Notes: generated by a model from the letters alone, not told the origin. 64,000 nt of DNA from Gordonia neofelifaecis NRRL B-59395 (GCF_000192435.1 NZ_AEUD01000002.1:124001-188000), one strand, 5' to 3'; positions 1 to 8,715 are shown, numbered from the stretch's first letter. Program-made: numbers and translations.

Positions 1-283
1 GGGCCTTGAGTGCGCTGCGCTCGCCATCGAGCTGGTCGGCCTCCGCGTTGTACGCATTCACCGCACCGACGTCGCGGGTATTGACCGAGCCCTGGCGTGC
101 ATTGTGCGCGCTGATGCGGCTCGCGAGGCTGTTCGCGTCGCCGTTGTACGCCTGGATGTCGCTCTGCAAGGTGGTGCAATCGGCCGGCGCCGCCGAGGCC
201 GGCGACCAGGCGATGACGCCCGACGTGAGGGCCAGTATCGCGGTCATCAAGACCGCGAGAACCGCTATGCGAACTGAGCGCAT
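1..283 (-). CDS. Secreted protein, partial (3' end outside window)
   Basis: The first 94 codons are present. The N-terminus is a clear signal peptide: MRSVR, then a hydrophobic stretch (about residues 6-27) and an Ala-rich SPASAA cleavage region near residue 32. The mature part has one visible Cys (about residue 36). It is rich in Ala, Asn, Ser and charged residues in a helical pattern (LQSDIQAYNGDANSLASRI), which suggests an exported coiled-coil-like protein. A purine-rich GGGGAGAA motif precedes the ATG by about 6 bases. No enzyme motif is visible and the family is not recognised. Confidence 0.75.
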   Translation of the reverse strand, partial: MRSVRIAVLAVLMTAILALTSGVIAWSPASAAPADCTTLQSDIQAYNGDANSLASRISAHNARQGSVNTRDVGAVNAYNAEADQLDGERSALKA

Positions 284-542
284 CAAATCTTCTCCCCAAC
301 TCGGCATCCGCCGACGAAGTTCCTGTGTGTGCTGAAAGCGCGCTGAACGTAGCACTGGGGAACTGCCCGGCTCGGGCCACTCGGACCGAGGGGGAAATGC
401 CTATCTACCAGCCGATATGACGAATTCTCCGACTGGCGGCGAGGATGTCTCGACTCGCCGGGATTACGCCGCGTGAATGACGGCTCCCGCCGCGCACTCG
501 GACATAGTTCATCCAGCGAATGGCCGGCACCGTCGTGCGGCG

Positions 543-1352
543 CTACACCTTCGTGCGGTAGGCGAAGCTGCCGACCTGGAGGTACGAGACCCGGTCGGCG
601 AGCGGCGAGCTGACCCGGCCCAGCGCCCGGTAGACGTGTGCGTCCTTGCCGATGACCGACGACGCCCGTCCCTTCATCGTCACCCTGATCATCTTCTTCG
701 CCGCCTTCTCCGGCGACATGGCGAAGGCCTTCGCGACGCCGACTGGGATGCCCATGCTCTCGGCGCTGCCGCGCACGATGTCGGTCCAGATGGTTCCCGG
801 AATCACCGTTGTCGCCGTCACCGCCGGCGACAGTCGTCGAAGGTCCTGCGCCAAGCCGAACCCGAAGTAGGCGACGGCGGCCTTGGAGGCGCCGTACACG
901 GCGGCGCCGGGCACCGGGACGATCGCCGACAGGCTGGAGGTCAGCATGATCCGGCCGCCGTCGGGACGCGCCAGGAGGTGGGGGAGGAAGGCCTGCGTCA
1001 TCGCGACGGTGCCGCGGAAGTTGACGGTCATCAGCTGATCGATGCGCTCAGGCGTGACATCGAGGGTGGTCTCGACGGGCTGGGCGATGCCGGCGATGTT
1101 GAACAGCCCGTCGACCACGCCGTGTGCGTCGAGGACCTCCCGCGGGAAAGCAGCCACCGCGCGGCCGTCGGCGATGTCGAGCACGTGCGTCGTGAGTCGC
1201 GACGATGCCGAGTCGGCCGTCCGCTGCAGGCCGGCGGCGTTGATGTCGACGGCGGCAACGGTCGCGCCCTGCGCCACCAGCTCCAGCGCGACCTGCTTGC
1301 CGATCCCGTTGCCCGCGCCCGTCACGACGAATACCTTCCCGGCGACGGGCAT
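543..1352 (-). CDS. SDR-family NAD(P)-dependent oxidoreductase
   Basis: Classical short-chain dehydrogenase of about 269 residues. The cofactor motif TGAGNGIG is at residues 11-18, NIAG at 85-88 stands in for the usual NNAG, and the catalytic residues are Ser139/140, Tyr153 and Lys157 (YGASK). The substrate is unknown. I chose the ATG that puts the glycine motif near residue 11. A GTG 33 bases upstream overlaps the stop of the YceI gene as GTGA and is an alternative start, which would translationally couple the two genes. The gene forms a two-gene minus-strand unit with the YceI gene. Confidence 0.88.
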   Translation of the reverse strand: MPVAGKVFVVTGAGNGIGKQVALELVAQGATVAAVDINAAGLQRTADSASSRLTTHVLDIADGRAVAAFPREVLDAHGVVDGLFNIAGIAQPVETTLDVTPERIDQLMTVNFRGTVAMTQAFLPHLLARPDGGRIMLTSSLSAIVPVPGAAVYGASKAAVAYFGFGLAQDLRRLSPAVTATTVIPGTIWTDIVRGSAESMGIPVGVAKAFAMSPEKAAKKMIRVTMKGRASSVIGKDAHVYRALGRVSSPLADRVSYLQVGSFAYRTKV

Positions 1353-1381
1353 CGCCGTCCGGGTGCTCCGCCTTCGTGAGA

Positions 1382-1912
1382 TCACTGAGCAACCGTCGCC
1401 CGCAGCGCGACGACGACGTCGTCGGCGACCTTCAGCGCGCCCATCATCAGCGAGTACGGCTTCACGCCGAAGTCGGTCTGGGTCACCGTGGACTCGCCGG
1501 AGACGGTGGTGCCGTCGGCGGTCACCTCGACGGTGTGCGGCCGTGCGGTGCCGCAGACGGTCAGGCTTCCGGCGAGGCGGTAGCCGCCGTCGACCGCGGT
1601 GACCGTGTCCGCAGTGAAGACGATCTCGCCGAACTTCGACGACTTCAGCGATTTGAGCGCGTTGGTGCGAGCGACGAGCCGCTCGGGTGCGGTCATCGGC
1701 GTCAGACCGCCCTCACCGGAGCGCACCTGCATCGATTCGACGTCGACCCGCAGTGAGACGGCGACGGGCGTCTCGTCGTCGAACGTCACTTCGCCGTGCC
1801 AGTCGTCGAAACCGATCGTCAGAGCATGGCCGGTCCGGGCGGCGCGTCCGGCGACCCCGGTGCGGAGGGTGAGCTCGCCGTCGTCGGGACCGATCCCAAT
1901 CACACGTGTCAT
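1382..1912 (-). CDS. YceI-family protein
   Basis: 176 residues with the YceI pattern: an N-terminal beta-strand segment, GFDDWHGEVTFDD in the middle of the first third, and a C-terminal FGVKPYSLMMGALKVADDV typical of the lipocalin-like YceI barrel. Members bind isoprenoid or other lipophilic ligands. No signal peptide is evident, so this copy probably stays in the cytoplasm. It is the promoter-proximal gene of a pair with the downstream SDR and is transcribed divergently from rplM. The ligand is not predictable from sequence. Confidence 0.88.
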   Translation of the reverse strand: MTRVIGIGPDDGELTLRTGVAGRAARTGHALTIGFDDWHGEVTFDDETPVAVSLRVDVESMQVRSGEGGLTPMTAPERLVARTNALKSLKSSKFGEIVFTADTVTAVDGGYRLAGSLTVCGTARPHTVEVTADGTTVSGESTVTQTDFGVKPYSLMMGALKVADDVVVALRATVAQ

Positions 1913-1947
1913 GTGACCGACGATACGGTTCTCGAGGCCGCCGCGTT

Positions 1948-1977
1948 TTGACCGGGGCCACGGCCCCCGCGTAGCCT
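1948..1977 (+). promoter_or_regulatory. Candidate rplM-rpsI promoter
   Basis: TTGACC (-35) and TAGCCT (-10) separated by 18 bases lie in the divergent gap between the YceI gene and rplM. They are followed by a roughly 100-base leader. The boxes fit actinobacterial housekeeping sigma factor sites. Inferred from motif match only. Confidence 0.45.
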
Positions 1978-2005
1978 AGATCGCTGGTGCCCTGCGTCAA
2001 CAGAG

Positions 2006-2033
2006 CTCCCGGGTCCCCACTGGTCGCCGGGAG
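2006..2033 (+). promoter_or_regulatory. Leader hairpin upstream of rplM
   Basis: CTCCCGG and CCGGGAG pair perfectly across a 14-base loop within the transcribed leader of the L13-S9 operon. Ribosomal operons are often autoregulated through leader RNA, so this may be a regulatory structure. It does not match a class I can name. Confidence 0.3.
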
Positions 2034-2085
2034 AGTCCTCTGCAGAAGTGCCTGACCAGCAGTTAACGATCTAGTGAGGACTACT

Positions 2086-2529
2086 GTGCCTACCTACACC
2101 CCGAAGGCCGGTGACATCACCCACGAGTGGTACGTCATCGACGCCACCGACGTGGTGCTCGGCCGCCTCGCCGTTGCGAGCGCCAACCTGCTCCGCGGCA
2201 AGGGCAAGCCCACCTTCGCCCCGCATGTCGACGGCGGCGACTACGTCATCATCATCAACGCCGAGAAGGTCGCCGTCAGCGGCAACAAGCTGACCGACAA
2301 GCGTCTCTACCGCCACTCGGGTCACCCGGGCGGCCTGAAGTCCCAGAGCATCGGTGAGCTGCTGGCCACCAAGCCGGAGCGCGTCGTCGAGAGCGCCGTC
2401 AAGGGCATGCTCCCCAAGAACAAGCTGGGCAACGCCATCGCAGGCAAGCTCAAGGTCTACGCGGGCCCGAACCACCCGCACACCGCGCAGAAGCCGGTCA
2501 ACTACGACATCAAGCAGGTGGCCCAGTGA
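2086..2529 (+). CDS. rplM: 50S ribosomal protein L13
   Basis: 147 residues matching actinobacterial L13 throughout: [15 protein letters not shown] near the N-terminus, [21 protein letters not shown], and [10 protein letters not shown] toward the C-terminus. L13 is an early 23S rRNA-binding protein of the large subunit. I chose the GTG preceded by GTGAGGA at 5-base spacing, giving the N-terminus [10 protein letters not shown] as in mycobacterial L13. An in-frame GTG four codons upstream would overlap this ribosome-binding site. The stop overlaps the rpsI start as GTGA, so translation is probably coupled. Confidence 0.98.
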   Translation: MPTYTPKAGDITHEWYVIDATDVVLGRLAVASANLLRGKGKPTFAPHVDGGDYVIIINAEKVAVSGNKLTDKRLYRHSGHPGGLKSQSIGELLATKPERVVESAVKGMLPKNKLGNAIAGKLKVYAGPNHPHTAQKPVNYDIKQVAQ

Positions 2530-3047
2530 GCAACGAGAACGTTAACGACGTCGACGTCGAGGTCATCGAAGAAGAGACCCTGAGCGAGGACGGCAGCTAC
2601 ACCACCGAGTCGGTCGAGGTCGTCGAGACCGAGGCCGTCACCCGCGGCCCGGTCGTGCTCGACCGCCCGATCCAGACCGTCGGCCGCCGCAAGGAGGCCG
2701 TCGTCCGCGTCCGCCTGGTTCCCGGCACCGGTGAGTTCACCCTCAACGGCCGCACCCTCGAGGACTACTTCCCGAACAAGGTGCACCAGCAGCTGATCAA
2801 GGCTCCGCTGGTCACCGTCGAGCGCACCGACGCCTTCGACATCCACGCTCGCCTGGTCGGCGGCGGCCCGTCGGGTCAGGCAGGCGCCCTGCGTCTGGCC
2901 ATCGCCCGCGGCCTGATCGAGGTCAGCCCGGAGGACCGTCCGGCCCTCAAGAAGGCAGGCTTCCTGACCCGCGACGCGCGTGCTGTCGAGCGTAAGAAGT
3001 ACGGCCTGAAGAAGGCCCGCAAGGCTTCGCAGTACAGCAAGCGCTGA
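2526..3047 (+). CDS. rpsI: 30S ribosomal protein S9
   Basis: 173 residues. The C-terminal 125 or so residues are canonical S9: [36 protein letters not shown], and the basic tail ending [12 protein letters not shown], which reaches the ribosomal P site. The first ~45 residues are an acidic extension rich in Glu, Val and Asp, common in actinobacterial S9. It starts at a GTG overlapping the rplM stop. Confidence 0.98.
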   Translation: MSNENVNDVDVEVIEEETLSEDGSYTTESVEVVETEAVTRGPVVLDRPIQTVGRRKEAVVRVRLVPGTGEFTLNGRTLEDYFPNKVHQQLIKAPLVTVERTDAFDIHARLVGGGPSGQAGALRLAIARGLIEVSPEDRPALKKAGFLTRDARAVERKKYGLKKARKASQYSKR

Positions 3048-3061
3048 TCGCTTCGCATACT

Positions 3062-4390
3062 GTGGCTCGCCTTTTCGGTACCGACGGCGTCCGAGGCCGG
3101 GCCAACGACCAGCTCACTGCAGAGCTGGCGTTGGACCTGGCCTCGGCCGCCGTTCGCGTTCTCGGTGCACATGCGAAACTCCGTCCCCGGGTCGTGGTCG
3201 GCCGCGACCCGCGTGCCTCCGGCGAACTGCTCGAGGCCGCACTCTGCGCCGGTCTCGCCGCCGCGGGGGCCGACGCGATCCGAGTGGGCGTCGTCCCGAC
3301 TCCGGCCGTCGCCTTCCTGACCGCCGATTATCGGGCCGACTTCGGCGTGATGATCTCCGCGTCGCACAATCCCATGCCCGACAACGGCATCAAATTCTTC
3401 GCAGCGGGCGGTCACAAGCTCCCCGACGACGTCGAGGACGCGATCGAGTCCGCGATGCACGAGGAGCCGGTCCGGCCCATCGGTGCGGCCGTCGGCCGGA
3501 TCGTGGACGCGACCGACGCCGCGGACCGATACCTCGCGCACCTCGCCGGCGCGGTCTCCGGATCGCTCGACGGGCTGACCCTCGTCGTCGACTGTGCGCA
3601 CGGCGCCGCATCGCACGTCGGGCCGCGCGCCTACGAGGCCGCGGGTGCCAAGGTGATCGCGATCCACGCCGATCCCGACGGACTCAACATCAACGACGGC
3701 TGCGGTTCCACACACATGGACAAGCTGCAGGCGGCGGTGCTGGAGCACGGAGCCGACCTCGGCCTGGCGCACGACGGCGACGCCGACCGCTGCCTCGCGG
3801 TCGACTCGACCGGTGCGGTGGTCGACGGCGACATGATCATGGCGATCCTGGCGCTCGCGATGCACGAGTCCGGCGACCTCACCGACGGCGTCCTGGTGGC
3901 GACCGTGATGAGCAACCTCGGTCTCCACCTCGCGATGAAGAGCGCGGGAATCGAACTCAAGGTGACCGGCGTCGGTGACCGCTACGTCCTGGAGGAACTG
4001 CGGGCCGGCGGCTACGCCCTCGGCGGCGAGCAGTCCGGACACATCGTGGTCCCGGCCGTCGGCACCACCGGTGACGGCGTCCTCACCGGTCTGATGCTGG
4101 CCGCACGCGTAGCGCAGACGGGTCGGCGCCTGGCCGACCTGGCCGCCGTGATGACCGTGCTGCCGCAGGAGTTGATCAACGTCCCGGTGTCCGACAAGCA
4201 CGCCGTCGCGGTGGCCGAGGAGGTCTTGACCGCGGTCAAGGTCGCCGAGTCCGAACTCGACGGTCAGGGCCGGATCCTGCTCCGTCCCTCGGGCACCGAA
4301 CAGCTCGTCCGGGTGATGGTTGAAGCTCCCACCCCGGAGTCCGCACGCGGCATCGCCGAGCGGGTGGCCGCGGTGGTCGCGGGAGTCTGA
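3062..4390 (+). CDS. glmM: Phosphoglucosamine mutase GlmM
   Basis: 442 residues, full family length. It converts glucosamine-6-phosphate to glucosamine-1-phosphate for UDP-GlcNAc and peptidoglycan synthesis. The phosphorylated serine lies in ISASHNP (Ser101), the Mg-binding loop DGDADR at 238-243, the sugar-binding GGEQSGH loop near 322-328, and the phosphate-binding RPSGTEQ near 406. The start is a GTG giving [12 protein letters not shown]. It follows rpsI by 14 bases, so it may be part of the ribosomal operon. Together with glmS and nagB in this window it covers most of the amino-sugar branch point. Confidence 0.98.
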   Translation: MARLFGTDGVRGRANDQLTAELALDLASAAVRVLGAHAKLRPRVVVGRDPRASGELLEAALCAGLAAAGADAIRVGVVPTPAVAFLTADYRADFGVMISASHNPMPDNGIKFFAAGGHKLPDDVEDAIESAMHEEPVRPIGAAVGRIVDATDAADRYLAHLAGAVSGSLDGLTLVVDCAHGAASHVGPRAYEAAGAKVIAIHADPDGLNINDGCGSTHMDKLQAAVLEHGADLGLAHDGDADRCLAVDSTGAVVDGDMIMAILALAMHESGDLTDGVLVATVMSNLGLHLAMKSAGIELKVTGVGDRYVLEELRAGGYALGGEQSGHIVVPAVGTTGDGVLTGLMLAARVAQTGRRLADLAAVMTVLPQELINVPVSDKHAVAVAEEVLTAVKVAESELDGQGRILLRPSGTEQLVRVMVEAPTPESARGIAERVAAVVAGV

Positions 4391-4400
4391 CGCACGAACC

Positions 4401-4442
4401 CCGTCGTCCCCCTCCGGAGTTCTCTCCGGCGGGGGACGACGG
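4401..4442 (+). terminator. Hairpin terminator after glmM
   Basis: A 12-bp perfect outer stem (CCGTCGTCCCCC with its complement) continues, after one mismatch, into a 6-bp inner stem CCGGAG/CTCCGG with a TTCT loop. It begins about 10 bases after the glmM stop. There is no clear T-run, as is usual in high-GC actinobacteria. Confidence 0.75.
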
Positions 4443-4502
4443 CGTCTCCGGCCCGTTCGGCGTGTCGTGGAACCGAGCGGCCGGTGCGCGCGTCCAAGAA
4501 GC

Positions 4503-4823
4503 ATGGACATTGCACAGCACGAGACGATCCGGCTCGATCTCGACGACCTCGCCCGGCTGACCGTGGCGCAGCGGGAAGTCGTCTCGACCCTCGCCGACTG
4601 CGCGTCAGCGCTCGACGACGGCGACCTGTGCGACTGGGGTGATGTCGGACCGCCGCGCCGTGCCGCCGACACGACTCTCGAGTGCCTGCACGATCTGGCC
4701 GCGAGGCTGCGCGGCTGCGGAATCGCCGTCGACGCGGTGGCCGCCGACCTCGGTCGCGCCAACCGAGATTTCGAGGAGGCGGAGGCGACGGCGGTCGTCG
4801 CGGTGCGCGGACGGTCGCAGTGA
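4503..4823 (+). CDS. Small helical protein, possibly type VII secretion (WXG-like)
   Basis: 107 residues, predominantly helical, with Asp/Ala/Leu heptad-like spacing. The C-terminal half (LHDLAARLRGCGIAVDAVAA then DLGRANRDFEEAEA) resembles small ESX-type helical proteins and ends with an F-x-x-x-E pattern akin to the YxxxD/E export signal. The homology is inferred from pattern only. It is the first of three genes with 4-base overlaps. Hypothetical genes also follow glmM at the equivalent place in mycobacteria. The upstream ribosome-binding site is weak, so the start is moderately certain. Confidence 0.65.
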   Translation: MDIAQHETIRLDLDDLARLTVAQREVVSTLADCASALDDGDLCDWGDVGPPRRAADTTLECLHDLAARLRGCGIAVDAVAADLGRANRDFEEAEATAVVAVRGRSQ

Positions 4824-5452
4824 CCGCGTCGATCCACGCGGAGCCCGAAAGTCGTTCGTGTGCCGAAGGTTTCGTGGGCGTGATCGCCGCCTGTCGAGAC
4901 CTCGGGCTGACCGGAGTGGTCGACGACGAGGTACGGCGACCACATGCGCCGGTCGACGAGTTCCGCTTGGCGGCCTTGGCCGCGGATGCCACGCGCCTGC
5001 GGGGCCTGGCCGAACGACTGGCCATGTCCGGCACCCGTGCGGCACCGGCGTCCGACTGGTCGGGCCGATCCGGCCGCGCCGCGCTCGGAGCGTTGACGGT
5101 GGTGACCGGAGACGTGGCGCAACTGCGACGCCGCCTGTCGACGGGGGCGGCGGCGACCTCGCACGCCGCCGAGATCCTCGAGGCAGTGCTGGGTCGGCAC
5201 GCCGCCGTGCTGCGGACGGTGTCCCGGCCGCGGCTCGGCGGCGTCGATCTCGATGCGGTGCCGGCGGCCCTGAACTCCGGAGCGCTCGACGCCGGCGATC
5301 TCCGGGCCGAGCTGCACGCCCGGCTGGACTTCGCGGAGACCGCCGGTGCCGTGGCCGCGGATGCGATCGCCGTTGCACTCGCCGAGGTGGCGTCGGCCTG
5401 GTCCGCCGACGCCGAGACCGACGGCGACCTCGCACTGGCGGACCTGCGATGA
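4820..5452 (+). CDS. Ala-rich helical protein, possible type VII secretion partner
   Basis: 210 residues, almost entirely Ala, Leu, Arg, Asp and Val, with no enzyme motif. Near residue 75 is SDWSGRSGRAALGAL, a W-x-G turn followed by a helix, the arrangement of WXG100-type helical hairpins. Start and stop overlap the neighbours (GTGA with the gene before, ATGA with the gene after), so the three genes are almost certainly translated as a unit. The function is unknown; a secreted or ESX-associated role is inference. Confidence 0.65.
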   Translation: MTASIHAEPESRSCAEGFVGVIAACRDLGLTGVVDDEVRRPHAPVDEFRLAALAADATRLRGLAERLAMSGTRAAPASDWSGRSGRAALGALTVVTGDVAQLRRRLSTGAAATSHAAEILEAVLGRHAAVLRTVSRPRLGGVDLDAVPAALNSGALDAGDLRAELHARLDFAETAGAVAADAIAVALAEVASAWSADAETDGDLALADLR

Positions 5453-5694
5453 ATGCCCGAGCCGGACGACTGGAGCAGTTGGCAACCGAGTCCGCCGCCC
5501 GATTCGACGACGCCGAACGCCGATATCGAGACCGTCTCGCCGCCGGCGGGACGGCCGACCGTCGCGAGCCGACGCGAGTCCGGCGCCTGCGCGCACACCT
5601 CGAGGCCGACGCCGATGCCGCGGGGGCGGTACTCGGACGGCTGCTGCTGTCGGCGGGCCTCGACGCCGCGCGGCCGGACGCCCGCAACCGATGA
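5449..5694 (+). CDS. Short hypothetical protein, third gene of overlapping cassette
   Basis: 81 residues starting at an ATG that overlaps the preceding stop (ATGA). The sequence is amphipathic and helical (RAGRLEQLATESAARFDDAE), rich in Arg, Ala and Asp, and probably a short coiled coil. A second ATG four bases downstream in another frame gives a Pro/Ser/Thr-rich product that looks non-coding. No function is assigned. Size and position suggest it works with the two products encoded upstream. Confidence 0.6.
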   Translation: MNARAGRLEQLATESAARFDDAERRYRDRLAAGGTADRREPTRVRRLRAHLEADADAAGAVLGRLLLSAGLDAARPDARNR

Positions 5695-5744
5695 TCGCCA
5701 CACCGCCGATCCGTCGGCGTGTGGTTCCGCAGTCCATCGGATGT

Positions 5745-5912
5745 CCTAGTGTCGCGTTTCGTTGATTCCTTGGCGATTGCCGCGGCTCGGCGAACATCTG
5801 GCTGCGTTGTCGTCGGTCGACATAGCTACCGCTATGCCTCTCTCCTCCGCCCTGCCGGCCGTCCGCCGGACCCACGGCAACACGCTAGGAATTAACGAAA
5901 CGCGACACTAGG
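5745..5912. repeat. 168-bp symmetric palindromic element (MITE-like)
   Basis: The ends are a perfect 19-bp terminal inverted repeat, CCTAGTGTCGCGTTTCGTT. The centre is CATAGC-tacc-GCTATG, whose midpoint coincides exactly with the midpoint of the whole element. The halves also match imperfectly between (for example TTGCCG and ATTCCT blocks). No coding potential is seen. The terminal CTAG could be a 4-base target duplication or part of the repeat. It separates the small-gene cassette from the next gene and ends 8 bases before that gene's GTG. Confidence 0.8.
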
Positions 5913-5920
5913 CTGGGATC

Positions 5921-6823
5921 GTGTCCGGGAACAAGAAAGTCGTGGCCCCGCCGCCCGACAAGCTGATGAAAGAGCTCGCGCGCCGCGGTCCCAACAAGGT
6001 CGATCGCGGCGACCTCGGGATCGTCGGCATGACCGGTCAGGTCTTCGCGCCCCGCACCGGGCGCGGACTGCCTGCGGTCGCCTTCGCGCACGGATGGCTG
6101 GTCGGGAGCGCCCGGTACCGCGATCTGCTGTTCCATCTGGCGTCGTGGGGGATCGTCGTCGCGGCGCCGGACGGCAGCCGGGGTCCATTCCCCTCCGACA
6201 TCGATCTCGGCACCGACCTGCGGGCCGCGGCGACGGTGGTCGGGAGCGTGCAGCTCGGTTCTGGCGCGATCAGCGTCGACCGCGACCGCGTCGGACTCGT
6301 CGGACACGGATTCGGAGCCGCGGCGGCGGTACGCGCCGCATCGGATGCGGTCCTCCTGGGCCGGCCGCCGATGCCCGTCCGGGCGCTGGCGACCGTTTTT
6401 CCGGCCCCGACGACGGCCGACCTCAACACCACGGCCGAGACGGTCGACGCCCCGTCGCTGGTGCTGGCGGGTTCCGAGCACCTGTCGTCGATGACCGGAA
6501 ATGCGCTCGATCTCGCCGAGAACCTGGGCGGCGATGTGGCATTGCGCACACTGCCCGGAGCCACCTCGCAGGACCTCATCGAGACGCCGTCGATCCGATC
6601 GCTGGTCGGCCTCAACGGCGCGAATCGTGCCGTGCACAAAGCGGTCCGGGCACAGCTCACCGGGTTCTTCCTGCACCGGTTGACCGGTGACGAGAAGTAC
6701 GCGGCCTTCTCCGACCCCGAGGTGACCATGGGGGATGCCCTGGCCGTCGACGTTCCGGCGGTCGAGCGTCCGGAACTGGACCACGTCTCGCAGTTGCTCG
6801 GCGCTAAACCGCGCTCCGCCTGA
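5921..6823 (+). CDS. Alpha/beta-hydrolase-fold protein lacking the nucleophile serine
   Basis: 300 residues with the fold of chlorophyllase or dienelactone-hydrolase-like enzymes. The oxyanion-region HG is at 57-58 (AFAHGWLVG) and PDGSRGP follows. The nucleophile elbow reads GHGFG (128-132), so the expected serine is Gly130. Ester hydrolysis by the usual mechanism is therefore unlikely, and the protein may be a binding or regulatory pseudo-enzyme. The GTG start is the first possible after an in-frame stop that lies inside the adjacent palindromic element. A hydrolase-like gene occupies the equivalent place before glmS in mycobacteria. Confidence 0.8.
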   Translation: MSGNKKVVAPPPDKLMKELARRGPNKVDRGDLGIVGMTGQVFAPRTGRGLPAVAFAHGWLVGSARYRDLLFHLASWGIVVAAPDGSRGPFPSDIDLGTDLRAAATVVGSVQLGSGAISVDRDRVGLVGHGFGAAAAVRAASDAVLLGRPPMPVRALATVFPAPTTADLNTTAETVDAPSLVLAGSEHLSSMTGNALDLAENLGGDVALRTLPGATSQDLIETPSIRSLVGLNGANRAVHKAVRAQLTGFFLHRLTGDEKYAAFSDPEVTMGDALAVDVPAVERPELDHVSQLLGAKPRSA

Positions 6824-6826
6824 CGC

Positions 6827-6832
6827 TATTCT
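6827..6832 (+). promoter_or_regulatory. Candidate -10 box of a leaderless glmS transcript
   Basis: TATTCT lies 8 bases before the glmS ATG, with no Shine-Dalgarno in between. That spacing puts the transcription start at or next to the A of the ATG. Confidence 0.4.
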
Positions 6833-6840
6833 TGGTACCC

Positions 6841-8703
6841 ATGTGTGGAATCGTGGGATATGTGGGCAAGCGCGACGCGCTGGACATCGTCGTGGACGCC
6901 CTCCGCCGGATGGAATACCGCGGCTACGACTCCGCGGGTGTGGCGATTCTGGACGGTGCCGGGCACCTCGCCGTCGAGAAGAAGGCGGGGCGGCTGGAGA
7001 ACCTCGACAAGCAGATCGCCGAGGTGGGGCCGGAGTCGCTGGCCGGGACCACCGGCATGGGGCACACGCGCTGGGCGACGCACGGTCAGCCGACGGACCG
7101 GAACGCGCACCCGCACGTGAGCACCGACCATAAGATCGCCGTCGTCCACAACGGCATCATCGAGAACTACGCGCCGCTGCGCGCCGAGTTGGAGGACTCC
7201 GGCATCGAGTTCTCCTCGGACACCGACACCGAGACGGCCGTGCATCTGATGGAGCGCGAGTACGCCTCCGGTGAGCACGCAGGCGACTTCGTGGCATCCG
7301 CCTACGCCACCCTGCGCCGACTCGAGGGCGCGTTCACCCTGGTGTTCACGCATGCCGACCATGCGGACACCATTGTCGCGGCGCGGCGCTCCACCCCGCT
7401 GGTGGTCGGTGTCGGCGACGGCGAGATGTTCGTCGCGTCGGATGTGACCGCGTTCATCGAGCACACCCGCGACGCCGTCGAGCTCGGTCAGGACGAGGTG
7501 GTCGTGATCACCGCCGACAGTTACGCGGTCACCGATTTCGACGGCAACGCGACCGGCGGCAAGCCGTTCCACATCGACTGGGACCTGGCCGCGGCGGAGA
7601 AGGGCGGCTACGACTACTTCATGCTCAAGGAGATCGCGGAGCAGCCGGCCGCGCTGTCCGACACGCTCCTCGGGCATCTGCAGAACGGCCGTATCGTGCT
7701 CGACGAGCAGCGGCTCACCGACCAGGACCTGCGCGACGTCGACAAGGTCTTCGTCGTCGCCTGCGGCACCGCCTACCACGCGGGCATGATCGCCAAGTAC
7801 GCGATCGAGCACTGGACGCGGCTGCCCGTCGAAGTGGAGCTCGCGAGCGAGTTCCGCTACCGCGACCCGGTGCTCGACCGCTCAACGCTGGTGGTCGCCA
7901 TCAGCCAGTCGGGCGAGACCGCGGACACCCTGGAGGCGGTCCGGCACGCCAAGGACCAGAAGGCCAGGGTCCTCGCGATCTGCAACACCAACGGCGCGCA
8001 GATCCCGCGCGAGTCGGACGCCGTGCTCTACACGCATGCCGGACCCGAGATCGGCGTCGCGTCCACCAAGTGCTTCCTCGCGCAGATCGCTGCGGCCTAC
8101 ATGGTCGGACTCGCGCTCGCGCAGGCCGTCGGCACCAAGTACGCCGACGAGGTGACCCGCGAGTTCGAGGCCCTCGAGCGGATTCCCGCCGCGGTCGAAG
8201 AGGTCCTCGAGCAGATGGAGCCCGTCCGGGAACTCGCGCGCGGTCTCGCCTCGGCCGACACGATCCTCTTCCTCGGCCGTCACGTCGGATACCCGGTGGC
8301 ACTCGAGGGCGCTCTCAAGCTCAAGGAACTCGCGTACATCCACGCCGAGGGCTTCGCCGCCGGTGAGCTCAAGCACGGCCCGATCGCGCTGATCGAAGAC
8401 GGACTCCCGGTGATCATCGTGATGCCGTCGCCCGAGGGTCGCGCGCTGCTGCACTCCAAGATGATCAGCAACATCCGCGAGATCCAGGCGCGCGGTGCGC
8501 GGACCATCGTCATCGCCGAGGCGACCGACTCGGCGGCGGCCGAGGTCGCCGACCACCTGATCCCGATTCCGCACACGGCGACGCTGCTGCAGCCCCTGGT
8601 CTCGACGATTCCGCTGCAGGTGTTCGCGGCGACGGTCGCGCAGGCCCGCGGCTACGACGTCGACAAGCCGCGCAACCTCGCGAAGTCCGTCACCGTCGAG
8701 TAG
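6841..8703 (+). CDS. glmS: Glutamine--fructose-6-phosphate aminotransferase GlmS
   Basis: 620 residues. It makes glucosamine-6-phosphate from fructose-6-phosphate and glutamine, the first step of UDP-GlcNAc synthesis. The N-terminus MCGIVGYVG exposes the catalytic Cys after Met removal. The Ntn glutaminase domain spans about residues 1-220, followed by two SIS sugar-isomerase domains (SQSGETADT, and SEGxAxGELKHGP-like motifs near 510). The C-terminus KPRNLAKSVTVE is typical. No glmS ribozyme is present and the transcript appears leaderless. Confidence 0.98.
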   Translation: MCGIVGYVGKRDALDIVVDALRRMEYRGYDSAGVAILDGAGHLAVEKKAGRLENLDKQIAEVGPESLAGTTGMGHTRWATHGQPTDRNAHPHVSTDHKIAVVHNGIIENYAPLRAELEDSGIEFSSDTDTETAVHLMEREYASGEHAGDFVASAYATLRRLEGAFTLVFTHADHADTIVAARRSTPLVVGVGDGEMFVASDVTAFIEHTRDAVELGQDEVVVITADSYAVTDFDGNATGGKPFHIDWDLAAAEKGGYDYFMLKEIAEQPAALSDTLLGHLQNGRIVLDEQRLTDQDLRDVDKVFVVACGTAYHAGMIAKYAIEHWTRLPVEVELASEFRYRDPVLDRSTLVVAISQSGETADTLEAVRHAKDQKARVLAICNTNGAQIPRESDAVLYTHAGPEIGVASTKCFLAQIAAAYMVGLALAQAVGTKYADEVTREFEALERIPAAVEEVLEQMEPVRELARGLASADTILFLGRHVGYPVALEGALKLKELAYIHAEGFAAGELKHGPIALIEDGLPVIIVMPSPEGRALLHSKMISNIREIQARGARTIVIAEATDSAAAEVADHLIPIPHTATLLQPLVSTIPLQVFAATVAQARGYDVDKPRNLAKSVTVE

Positions 8704-8715
8704 CGGGGCGGCACC

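Noticed and set aside
5453-5749. An alternative frame starting MPEPDDWSSW after the second cassette gene.
   Set aside because: Low-complexity Pro/Ser/Thr/Arg composition. The competing frame starts at an ATGA overlap and looks like a real helical protein.
2876-5875. A 999-codon open frame on the minus strand over rpsI, glmM and the small-gene cassette.
   Set aside because: It lies opposite well-identified plus-strand genes and has Arg/Gly/His-rich composition typical of antisense frames in high-GC DNA, with no family pattern.
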